Of a stretch of 15,343 nt of DNA, positions 5,978 through 12,928 are shown one piece after another. The DNA is taken from positions 1-15,343 of the forward strand of contig JAFLDC010000006.1 of NCBI GenBank assembly GCA_017302775.1, given 5' to 3'. The notes under the pieces are model-generated. The model was not told where the DNA came from and made no database searches. It saw nothing but the letters and a program-made list of their open reading frames with translations. The stretch is from Sphingomonadales bacterium. GTDB taxonomy: Bacteria > Pseudomonadota > Alphaproteobacteria > Sphingomonadales > Sphingomonadaceae. The first letter of the stretch is position 1. Each line of letters opens with the position of its first letter. Position numbers and translations under genes: made by a program.

Positions 5978-8020
5978 ATGCGAGTGGCAACTGACGTCGG
6001 AGGTACCTTCACCGATCTCGTCGGGATCGGTCCCGATGGGATTGTAACCGCCAAGGCAGATACGACACCGCCGGATTTTGATCGCGGCGTAATGGCCGCC
6101 ATCGCTAAGGCCGGAGTTTCCCCCGCGGAATTCGATTTTTTCGCGCATGGCACAACGGTTGTAATCAATGCACTGCTCTCCCGAACGGGAGCCAAGACGG
6201 CGCTCATCACGACGCGTGGCTTTCGTGACGTGCTTGAAATCGCACGAGGCAACAGGCCGGATCTGTTTAACTTCGCTTTTGCGAAGCCTTCACCCTTTGT
6301 TCCACGCCATCTTCGATTTGAAGTCGAGGAGCGGTTGGCTCCCGATGGCTCAATCCTGATCCCGCTCGACACTTCAAATCTCGAGCAACTAGGTCGCAAC
6401 ATTCTGGAGCACGGAGTTGAGGCTGTCGCAGTGTGCTTTCTCCATGCCTACGCCAATCCCGTTCATGAGATCGCAGTCTGCGCTGCGCTACGGCAGGCGT
6501 TTCCCAATCTATCAGTTGTGGGATCGAACGAGGTGTGCCGCGAATGGCGCGAATATGAGCGGACTAGTACAACTGTGCTCTCCGCTTACGTTCACCCTAT
6601 CGCCAAGCGCTATCTCGGTCAGCTTGAGAGCGGCCTGCGCGAAAAGGGGCTCGCCTCGACGCCTTATATCATGCAATCGAATGGGGGCGTGACGACGGTT
6701 GAGGGTGCGCGAAACAATCCGATTGCTTTGGTTGAATCGGGGCCGGCAAGCGGTGTTCTTGGGGCGGCCGCGCTTGGTCGTCTAATCGGCGAACCGAACC
6801 TCATCGCACTGGATATCGGCGGCACCACAGCCAAGACGGCGCTGATACGTGATGGCCAGGCACGCATTACTACCGAATATCGCATCGAATGGGATCGGAC
6901 CAATCCGGGCTATCCAATACGCACACCGGTGGTCGACCTTGTAGAGATTGGTAATGGTGGGGGTTCCATTGCCTGGATGGATCAAGGTGGAAGACTTCAT
7001 GTCGGCCCCAAGAGCGCCGGTTCTACACCGGGCCCAGCCGCATACGGGCGCGGCGGTACTGAACCGACCACGACTGACGCAAATCTCGTTCTCGGTCGGA
7101 TTAACCCCGATCTGTTTCTTGGAGGCGAACAGGCCCCGGACACCGACAACGTCAATGTGGCCTTTCAGAAATTCGCCGATGTTACCGGTGGATCCATTCA
7201 GGACGTCGCGAGAGGTGTAATCCGGATCGCGAATGCCAACATGGTGAATGCCCTTAAGCTGGTCTCGCTCAACCGGGGATTTGACCCTCGTGAGTTCGCG
7301 CTCATCGCGTTTGGTGGGGGCGGAGCCATGCATGCAGTCTCGCTCGCCAAGGACCTCAAGGCCCGAAAGGTCATCATTCCGGTGAACTCTTCGGTCTTTT
7401 CGGCTTGGGGCATGTTGATGTCCGACATCCGACGCGACTTCCTGCGGACCAAGGTCGAGCAGTTGGCCTTGTCTCCGCTACAGACAATCAACACTGTCTA
7501 TGGCGACATGGAGCGGGAGGCGATTGAGATTTGCCGCGCCGAGGGCATGGATGGCTCGATGTTGCGCTTCGAGCGCTTTGCCGACATGCGCTACAATGGC
7601 CAGGAGCATACCGTCAAAGTGCCGCTTGCCGGAGGCGCCGTAACTGCCGCTTCGCTTGCAAGCGCAATCGAGGCCTTCCACATCGAGCACAAGCGCGAAT
7701 ACACGTTCCGGCTTGATGCCGATGTCGAGCTGGTCAACTACCATATCGTCGCGCTGAATGAGACCGACAAGATTGACCTGCCCCAAAGAGCAAAAACTGG
7801 TCTGAAGGCCGAGGCAATTCAGTCCGGACAACGCCTGGTCGATTTTGATTCCGATGGCGTACACCTGAGCGCGGCATACGATCTTGGCCGGTTCGAGCCC
7901 GACATGGAAATCGCCGGGCCGGCCATTATCGAAGACAAGACAACTACGATTGTCGTCAATCCGGGCTGCACCGCACGAATGGATGCAATCGGCAATCTTC
8001 ATATCGAACTGGGAAACTGA
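5978..8020 (+). CDS. hyuA: Hydantoinase/5-oxoprolinase family subunit A (ATP-dependent)
   Basis: The product has 680 residues, the usual length for HyuA, and three regions in order: Hydant_A_N (about 1-180), Hydantoinase_A (about 200-490) and a C-terminal domain. Phosphate-binding loops of the actin/hexokinase-like ATPase fold are visible as DVGGTFTD (residues 6-13) and DIGGTTAKTAL (279-289); HGTTVVINALL (57-67) and FGGGGAMHA are further family motifs. HyuA activates a lactam, imide or ketone with ATP and works with HyuB. Known activities in the family are 5-oxoprolinase, N-methylhydantoinase, caprolactamase, and acetone or acetophenone carboxylase; the sequence as read by eye does not separate them. 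The start at 5978 is chosen because MRVATDVGGTFTD is the conserved beginning, with AGAGGG about 11 bases upstream. An in-frame extension to 5891 adds unconserved residues. HyuB follows after 3 bases. Confidence 0.93.
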   Translation: MRVATDVGGTFTDLVGIGPDGIVTAKADTTPPDFDRGVMAAIAKAGVSPAEFDFFAHGTTVVINALLSRTGAKTALITTRGFRDVLEIARGNRPDLFNFAFAKPSPFVPRHLRFEVEERLAPDGSILIPLDTSNLEQLGRNILEHGVEAVAVCFLHAYANPVHEIAVCAALRQAFPNLSVVGSNEVCREWREYERTSTTVLSAYVHPIAKRYLGQLESGLREKGLASTPYIMQSNGGVTTVEGARNNPIALVESGPASGVLGAAALGRLIGEPNLIALDIGGTTAKTALIRDGQARITTEYRIEWDRTNPGYPIRTPVVDLVEIGNGGGSIAWMDQGGRLHVGPKSAGSTPGPAAYGRGGTEPTTTDANLVLGRINPDLFLGGEQAPDTDNVNVAFQKFADVTGGSIQDVARGVIRIANANMVNALKLVSLNRGFDPREFALIAFGGGGAMHAVSLAKDLKARKVIIPVNSSVFSAWGMLMSDIRRDFLRTKVEQLALSPLQTINTVYGDMEREAIEICRAEGMDGSMLRFERFADMRYNGQEHTVKVPLAGGAVTAASLASAIEAFHIEHKREYTFRLDADVELVNYHIVALNETDKIDLPQRAKTGLKAEAIQSGQRLVDFDSDGVHLSAAYDLGRFEPDMEIAGPAIIEDKTTTIVVNPGCTARMDAIGNLHIELGN

Positions 8021-8023
8021 ACC

Positions 8024-9709
8024 ATGTCGAGCAATGACCCTTTCACACAAGAGATCATCAAGAATGCGCTCGTCGCCATTGGTGATGAAATGTTCCTGGC
8101 TATGGCCAAAACAAGCATGAGTCCGATCATCTATGAGGCGCTCGACTATTCGGTTGGAATTACCAATGCTCGCGGAGATCTCATCGCTCAAGGCAATGGC
8201 ACTACGGTCTTCCTCGGCATGATCGACTCCCTCGTACAAGACATTCTGGCCAAGTTTGGCCCCTCAAATGAGATATTTCCGGAGGATGTGTTCATCTCTA
8301 ATGACCCTTATCAGGGCGGCGGAACACACCTTTGCGATGTTGCGATCGTTAAGCCGATCTTCTTCCAGGACGAGCTCGTGGCGTTCGCTATGAACAAGGC
8401 TCATTGGGTCGACGTTGGCGGTATGGCCGCCGGCAGCTTCACGACGGACGCGACGGAAATCTTTCAAGAAGGCCTCCAGATTCCAACGATTAAGGTGATG
8501 GAACGGGGCAAGCCCGTTGGCGGCATCATGGAGTTGCTGCAGTCGAACATTCGGATGCCGAAGGAATCGATGGGCGATTTCTGGGCAGGGATGGCCGCGA
8601 ACACCGTAGCTGAAGTGCGAATAGTCGAGCTCTTTGACCGTTATGGTCGGGATGCCATGTGTCAGGCGATGGACGATCTGCTGGATTACGGTGAGGCGAT
8701 GATCGCTGCCGAACTCAAGCAGCTGCCCCAGGGGACGTTTTATGCCGAAGATTGGATTGATGACGACGGCATCACCGACGAGCCGCTCAAGGTCTGCGTG
8801 CGGATTGATATCACGGCCGACAAGTTCAAAGTCGACTTCACCGGCAGTGCACCACAGACGTTAGGGCCGATCAACAATTCCCGGACCGGTCTCGTATCGG
8901 CGGTGCGAACAATCTTCAAGGCGCTGACGAACCCAAGCATCCCTGCAAACGGCGGGTGCTTCAGAGCCATCGAAGTCGTCTGCCCAGATCGTACAGTGTT
9001 TACAGCCGAGCGCCCGGCACCCGTTTCAACCTATTGGGAAACGATGCTCTACGCGCAGGACCTGATTTGGAAGGCGCTCGCCGAACAGATGCCGCACCGA
9101 CTCACGGCGGGCCACGTGCTATCCGTATGCGCGATCGTCTTTGCCGGAACGCATCCAACGAGCGGTGAGCCAACAATTCTGGTTGGGCCTCTGGTTGGTG
9201 GTTGGGGGGCGATGCAAGATCGCGACGGTCTTAATGGCCAGTTTTCGGTGGCAGATGGAGAGACCTACAATTTTCCCGTCGAGGTGACAGAAGCCAAGTA
9301 TGGCGTCCGCGTTCGCGCTTACGAGTTTCACAATGATGCAGGCGGCGAAGGTGAATTCCGTGGCGGCAAAGGAGTCGCTCTGGAGTATGAAATCCCCAAT
9401 GACGGATGGACCTTCACCGGCAGCTTCGGTCGCTGCAAGTTTCCGCCATGGGGGATCGCGGGCGGAGGCAACGGATCTCCGAACTACGCGGAGATTTTGC
9501 GCCAGGGGAAGCGTTCAGATCCCCCTGAGATCATGGCAAAGCCGGCCCGCGTTCCCTTGAAAAAGGGCGATGTGGTGCGGATGGTTACCGCAACCGGCGG
9601 GGGCTGGGGTGATCCGAAGAACCGCTCGCGCGACGCGGTCGAGCGCGACCTTCTCAACGGCTTCATCACAACCGAGCAAGCCAAGGCTGATTACGGCTAC
9701 TCGGCATGA
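8024..9709 (+). CDS. hyuB: Hydantoinase/5-oxoprolinase family subunit B
   Basis: This 561-residue protein is a full-length HyuB. It opens with DPFTQEIIKNALVAIGDEMF and continues with family motifs ISNDPYQGGGTHLCDV (91-106, Asp94, His102 and Asp105) and NKAHWVDVGGMAAGS (124-138, His127 and Asp130). These His/Asp clusters are the likely metal and substrate site in the related carboxylases. It ends with the characteristic GGGWGDP loop and the ERDLLNGFIT tail. The subunit would complete hydrolysis (or carboxylation) of the phosphorylated intermediate made with HyuA; the complex acts in the cytoplasm. The ATG lies 3 bases after the hyuA stop, with GGGAA in the end of hyuA as ribosome binding site, so the pair is translationally linked. 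An amidohydrolase gene follows after 29 bases. The absence of a third small carboxylase subunit slightly favours ring hydrolysis over ketone carboxylation; this is inference. Confidence 0.93.
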   Translation: MSSNDPFTQEIIKNALVAIGDEMFLAMAKTSMSPIIYEALDYSVGITNARGDLIAQGNGTTVFLGMIDSLVQDILAKFGPSNEIFPEDVFISNDPYQGGGTHLCDVAIVKPIFFQDELVAFAMNKAHWVDVGGMAAGSFTTDATEIFQEGLQIPTIKVMERGKPVGGIMELLQSNIRMPKESMGDFWAGMAANTVAEVRIVELFDRYGRDAMCQAMDDLLDYGEAMIAAELKQLPQGTFYAEDWIDDDGITDEPLKVCVRIDITADKFKVDFTGSAPQTLGPINNSRTGLVSAVRTIFKALTNPSIPANGGCFRAIEVVCPDRTVFTAERPAPVSTYWETMLYAQDLIWKALAEQMPHRLTAGHVLSVCAIVFAGTHPTSGEPTILVGPLVGGWGAMQDRDGLNGQFSVADGETYNFPVEVTEAKYGVRVRAYEFHNDAGGEGEFRGGKGVALEYEIPNDGWTFTGSFGRCKFPPWGIAGGGNGSPNYAEILRQGKRSDPPEIMAKPARVPLKKGDVVRMVTATGGGWGDPKNRSRDAVERDLLNGFITTEQAKADYGYSA

Positions 9710-9738
9710 AGCAAGTTTCGCCCTAAGGTAGTATTTTC

Positions 9739-11007
9739 ATGGAGCATTGTTCAAATGACCAGGAGCGCAAGCTCCTGGCAGGAGCCCGTGTATTCGATGG
9801 GCATAGCGCTGAGCTGAGCGAGGACTGCTTTATCGTGCTGTGTCGCGGCAAGATTGAAAGCGTCGGGTTGACCCGGCCCGAAGGCTCATTCGATCTAGAG
9901 CTGAATCTGGGCGGACAGACAGTAATGCCTGGCTTGATCGATGCCCATTTCCATGCCTTTGCGACAGAAGTCGATACCGCAAAGTGTGAGAGCTATCCTA
10001 CAACCTATCAAGCTCATCGTGCTCGGCAAAACCTTGAAGATGCGCTGCTGCGCGGTTTCACCACCGTCCGTGATGTTGCCGGTGGTGACCATGGTACCTG
10101 GCTTGCCGGGGAGGAGGGCCTGTTCCCGTCACCGCGCCTATTCTACTGCGGCCGCGCCTTCAGTCAGACTGGTGGACACGGAGACGGTCGCGCTAGTCAT
10201 GTCGAGGCTTCTCCCTGCGGGTGCGCACCGACCGGGGTTCTGTCCGACATTGTCGATGGCGTTGAGCCATTGCGTCGTGCTTCACGCGAGGCCCTGCGGC
10301 AGGGAGCACATCACCTCAAACTGTTCCTTTCCGGTGGCATTTCGACCCCAAGTGATCCGATCGACTCATTACAATTTTCCGACGAAGAAATTGCGGCTGT
10401 CGTTGATGAGGCAAGGCGCCGAGGTCGCTACGTCGCCGCACACGCGTATACCGCAGCAAGTATCGCACGCGCTGTGAAACTGGGTGTGCGGTCGATCGAA
10501 CACGCCAATCTCATCGATACCGACACCGCAGCACTGGTTGCCAAAGCGGACGCCTTCGTTGTCCCGACCTTGGCAACATATGAGGCACTCGCACATTTCG
10601 GCAGTGCACACGGCGCACCAACCCACACACTGGAAAAACTGGACGAGGTAGGGATGCGCGGACTTGAAGCCATCCAACTGTGCCGCGCAGCAGGTGTGAA
10701 GATCGGATTCGGAACTGACCTGCTCGGACCGCTCCACATCTACCAGCGCGACGAATTCAGACTGCGGTCTTCGGTTGAAACACCTTTTGAGACCTTGGTT
10801 TCGGCGACTTCGACCAACGCCTCTTTGCTCGGTATGGATGGCTTGCTGGGTGTAATCGCACCTGGAGCCTACGCCGACTTTTTGGTCATCAATGGCAATC
10901 CTTTGGACGACATTTCTCTGCTTGCTGTCGAAAGCGACGAGATAACGCAGATTTGGTCCAGGGGTCGCCCAATCAAACAACAGTCGACTGATCGTCCGGG
11001 GAGATAA
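9739..11007 (+). CDS. Metal-dependent amidohydrolase, prolidase/imidazolonepropionase-like
   Basis: This 422-residue protein belongs to the amidohydrolase superfamily with a full set of binuclear-site ligands: DAHFH (His70, His72), a lysine in HLKLFLSGG (Lys194, probably carboxylated), AAHAYT (His235), IEHANL (His255) and FGTDLLG (Asp327). The N- and C-terminal strands (GGQTVMPGLID and PGAYADFLVINGNPLDD) form the usual beta-sandwich. The overall look is that of the Xaa-Pro dipeptidase-like branch, in which characterised members cut dipeptides or N-acyl amino acids, rather than of a D-hydantoinase. The exact substrate is unknown. The start ATG has AAGG about 11 bases upstream. No signal peptide is seen, so it is cytoplasmic. 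It lies 29 bp after hyuB and 4 bp before the glutamate dehydrogenase gene, which places it in the operon as a step releasing an amino acid or ring compound. Hydantoinase-like or imidazolonepropionase-like chemistry remains possible. Confidence 0.88.
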   Translation: MEHCSNDQERKLLAGARVFDGHSAELSEDCFIVLCRGKIESVGLTRPEGSFDLELNLGGQTVMPGLIDAHFHAFATEVDTAKCESYPTTYQAHRARQNLEDALLRGFTTVRDVAGGDHGTWLAGEEGLFPSPRLFYCGRAFSQTGGHGDGRASHVEASPCGCAPTGVLSDIVDGVEPLRRASREALRQGAHHLKLFLSGGISTPSDPIDSLQFSDEEIAAVVDEARRRGRYVAAHAYTAASIARAVKLGVRSIEHANLIDTDTAALVAKADAFVVPTLATYEALAHFGSAHGAPTHTLEKLDEVGMRGLEAIQLCRAAGVKIGFGTDLLGPLHIYQRDEFRLRSSVETPFETLVSATSTNASLLGMDGLLGVIAPGAYADFLVINGNPLDDISLLAVESDEITQIWSRGRPIKQQSTDRPGR

Positions 11008-11011
11008 CAGC

Positions 11012-12271
11012 ATGAGCAGCATTTACGGCGGCGAGGTCTTCGCAATGGCTCGACAGCAATTCGACACAGTCGCTGATCATCTCGGCATCCCGTTTGACCG
11101 ACGCGAACGGATATTTCTTCCGAAGCGCGCCCTCACGGTAGCATGCCCGATCCATCGGGATGACGGCACTGTCCAGGTCTTCCATGGCTACCGTGTCCAG
11201 CATCATTTGTCCCTTGGCCCGACAAAAGGTGGGACGCGGTTTGCGCCAGGTGTCGATATCGGCGAAGTCGGCGCGCTGGCCATTTGGATGAGTTGGAAAT
11301 GCGCGCTGGCAGGCCTGCCCTACGGTGGCGGAAAAGGAGGTGTTGCCGTCGATCCCATGAGTCTTTCACCGCGCGAGTTCGAGGCACTGTCCCGTCGCTA
11401 CATGCAGGAGCTCATTCCCTTCATCAGCCCTCAGACCGATGTACTTGCGCCTGATATGGGAACGAATGAGCAAGTGATGGCCTGGTTCCTTGACACCTAC
11501 TCCGTGCACCAAGGACACACGGTTACTGAGATCGTAACCGGCAAACCTGTCGAGTGCGGCGGGACATTGGGGCGCCGCGAAGCGACGGGTCGAGGTGTCG
11601 TTTACCTCGCTATTCGTGCACTTGAGGATGCGAAAATTGAACCCAGCGGCGGCACCGCAATCATCCAGGGCTTCGGGAATGTAGGCTCGGTAGCCGCGAC
11701 TGAATTTGCAAAGCGCGGTGTGAAGGTCGTCGGCGTCAGCGATCACACCGCGGCATTCTATGACCCCAAGGGGCTCGATGTAGCCGCACTTGTTGAATTT
11801 GCTGCTCGGAATCGCGTTCTTTCGGGTTTCAACGCTGACGAGTGTGATCCTTCTGAATTGTTGACCAAGCCTTGTGATATTCTGCTTCCCGCAGCTCGAG
11901 AGCGAGTCATCGATGGCGCAAATGCTCAGCAACTCCGCTGTCGAATCCTCGCCGAAGCTGCAAACGGACCCACCACCCCCGAGGCCGATCAGGTTCTCGC
12001 TGAGCGTGGTAGGGATATCACAATCCTCCCAGATATCCTGTGCAACGCGGGCGGCGTGATCGTCAGCTACTTCGAATGGGTTCAAGGTCTCCAGCGCTAT
12101 TTCTGGACTGAGGCCGAGGTGAACCAAAAGCTCTATGCCGTCATGGAGCAATCCTATGCTCAAGTGAAAGAGCGCGCGCACCGAGACAATTTGAGTTATC
12201 GCAATGCTGCGCTATCGATCGGCATCGACCGGGTCTATCAGGCTCGCGCAACAAGGGGCCTCTTCCCCTAA
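11012..12271 (+). CDS. gdhA: Glutamate dehydrogenase (Glu/Leu/Phe/Val dehydrogenase family)
   Basis: This 419-residue enzyme would catalyse reversible oxidative deamination of glutamate to 2-oxoglutarate and ammonia. Family signatures are GPTKGGTRF (69-77, Lys72), MSWKCALAGLPYGGGKGGV (93-111, Lys96 and catalytic Lys108) and APDMGTN (146-152, catalytic Asp148). The nucleotide fold has GFGNVG (220-225) and VSDHTAAFYDPKG. SYFEWVQ (352-358) supplies the substrate-contacting serine. A lysine in GPTKGG, where leucine dehydrogenases carry a leucine (GPxLGG), argues for glutamate. Asp244 at the end of the second Rossmann strand fits NAD use but does not prove it. The gene starts 4 bases after the amidohydrolase stop, and its GGGGAG ribosome binding site lies inside the end of that gene. 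A degradative role is likely in this catabolic operon. Confidence 0.92.
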   Translation: MSSIYGGEVFAMARQQFDTVADHLGIPFDRRERIFLPKRALTVACPIHRDDGTVQVFHGYRVQHHLSLGPTKGGTRFAPGVDIGEVGALAIWMSWKCALAGLPYGGGKGGVAVDPMSLSPREFEALSRRYMQELIPFISPQTDVLAPDMGTNEQVMAWFLDTYSVHQGHTVTEIVTGKPVECGGTLGRREATGRGVVYLAIRALEDAKIEPSGGTAIIQGFGNVGSVAATEFAKRGVKVVGVSDHTAAFYDPKGLDVAALVEFAARNRVLSGFNADECDPSELLTKPCDILLPAARERVIDGANAQQLRCRILAEAANGPTTPEADQVLAERGRDITILPDILCNAGGVIVSYFEWVQGLQRYFWTEAEVNQKLYAVMEQSYAQVKERAHRDNLSYRNAALSIGIDRVYQARATRGLFP

Positions 12272-12285
12272 GTGCCCGCGAATGA

Positions 12286-12310
12286 CTTTGGACCTTGGGA
12301 GGCTTCAAAG
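12286..12310. terminator. Weak imperfect hairpin between convergent gdhA and putR-like genes
   Basis: The 66-bp gap between the two convergent genes contains a weak structure: arms CTTTG (12286-12290) and CAAAG (12306-12310), with an inner CCT/AGG pairing around a TGGG loop and a small internal loop. A short TTTT occurs about 14 bases later on the plus strand. It sits where a shared terminator would be useful, but the stem is too poor to be sure. Confidence 0.25.
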
Positions 12311-12337
12311 CTCGCGCTCGACAATTTTGCGGATATA

Positions 12338-12799
12338 TCAGGCGCTAGAATCTACAATCGCCTCCATGACAACAAATGTAGAGGTGCTGGAAACATGCGG
12401 AAGGCTGGAGATCTTCTCGCCCAGCACCTGGCGATAAGCACGAATGTCCGAGGTGCGGACTTTTAGCAGGTAATCGAAGCTGCTGGCGATCATGTGGCAT
12501 TCCTCGATCTCGGGAATGCGAAGAACTTCCTGCCGAAATTCTTCCAAGGCGCGCTCGCGTGTGTCGCTTAGCTTGACCTCTGCAAAAGCAATGTGACCGA
12601 TGCCGAGTTTCGCAGGATCAATCACGGCGCGGAAGCCTCGGATGTAACCTTCATCCAGCAGACGCTTTAATCTAATCTGGCATGGCGTTTTCGACAAGCC
12701 GACCCGACTGGCCAGTTCGGTAACCGTTATCCGACCATCAGCACGCAATTGGGCAATGATCTTTCGATCGATCTGGTCGATTTGGCTATTATCAGTCAT
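12338..12799 (-). CDS. putR: Lrp/AsnC-family regulator of proline catabolism (PutR-like)
   Basis: This 153-residue protein has the Lrp/AsnC architecture. An N-terminal helix-turn-helix covers about residues 8-65 (QIDRKIIAQLRADGRITVTE, then LASRVGLSKTPCQIRLKRL and GYIRGFRAVIDP). A RAM ligand-binding domain runs from about 68 to 150 (IAFAEVKL, IEECHMIASSFDYLLKVRTS). SxTPCQxRLKRL is typical of the subgroup that sits beside putA in alphaproteobacteria, where PutR senses proline and activates putA. The ATG at 12799 has GGACGAG about 4 bases upstream. The gene is divergent from putA across 129 bp and convergent with the glutamate dehydrogenase gene. PutA here lacks its own DNA-binding domain, so this protein is the likely proline-responsive regulator and probably also controls itself. 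The name rests on context and subgroup resemblance. Confidence 0.87.
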   Translation of the reverse strand: MTDNSQIDQIDRKIIAQLRADGRITVTELASRVGLSKTPCQIRLKRLLDEGYIRGFRAVIDPAKLGIGHIAFAEVKLSDTRERALEEFRQEVLRIPEIEECHMIASSFDYLLKVRTSDIRAYRQVLGEKISSLPHVSSTSTFVVMEAIVDSSA

Positions 12800-12833
12800 A
12801 AATCTCGTCCATCGACCTACCTTGCATCAAAGC

Positions 12834-12877
12834 TTTAGGCGTATCGCTGCGCATTCTTCCACATTTAGGCAAAACGC
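12834..12877. promoter_or_regulatory. Phased direct repeats, candidate PutR operator
   Basis: The 14-base pattern TTTAGGCNNANCGC occurs at 12834-12847 and again at 12864-12877, exactly 30 bp apart (about three helical turns), between the divergent putR-like and putA genes. The second copy also contains the short inverted repeat AGGC-AAAAC-GCCT (12867-12879). Lrp-family octamers commonly bind several phased sites on one face of DNA, so this fits an operator for the PutR-like protein; that is inference. Confidence 0.45.
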
Positions 12878-12892
12878 CTCAGAAAAGCAATG

Positions 12893-12907
12893 TACCATCC
12901 AATGGTA
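12893..12907. promoter_or_regulatory. Perfect 15-bp palindrome just upstream of putA
   Basis: The arms TACCAT (12893-12898) and ATGGTA (12902-12907) pair perfectly around CCA. The repeat ends 21 bases before the chosen putA start at 12929, so it lies in the putA leader or core promoter. It could be a second regulator site or a small mRNA hairpin. If putA actually starts at the in-frame ATG at 12890, the palindrome is coding. Confidence 0.35.
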
Positions 12908-12928
12908 ACAAAAGCGGGATTCCTTGCG

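Noticed and set aside
7478..8239. Minus-strand open frame of 253 codons across the hyuA/hyuB junction
   Set aside because: Both hyu genes are complete and tightly coupled here; the antisense frame has no ribosome binding site or domain worth noting.
10369..11022. Minus-strand open frame of 217 codons opposite the amidohydrolase
   Set aside because: It is cysteine-rich with no domain and is fully antisense to an amidohydrolase with all metal ligands.
11366..12181. Minus-strand open frame of 271 codons opposite the glutamate dehydrogenase gene
   Set aside because: The opposite strand encodes a full-length enzyme with catalytic motifs; the antisense translation has no family features.
12272..12466. 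Short plus-strand frames after the glutamate dehydrogenase gene
   Set aside because: They overlap the 3' end of the Lrp-type regulator in antisense and show no domain or ribosome binding site.
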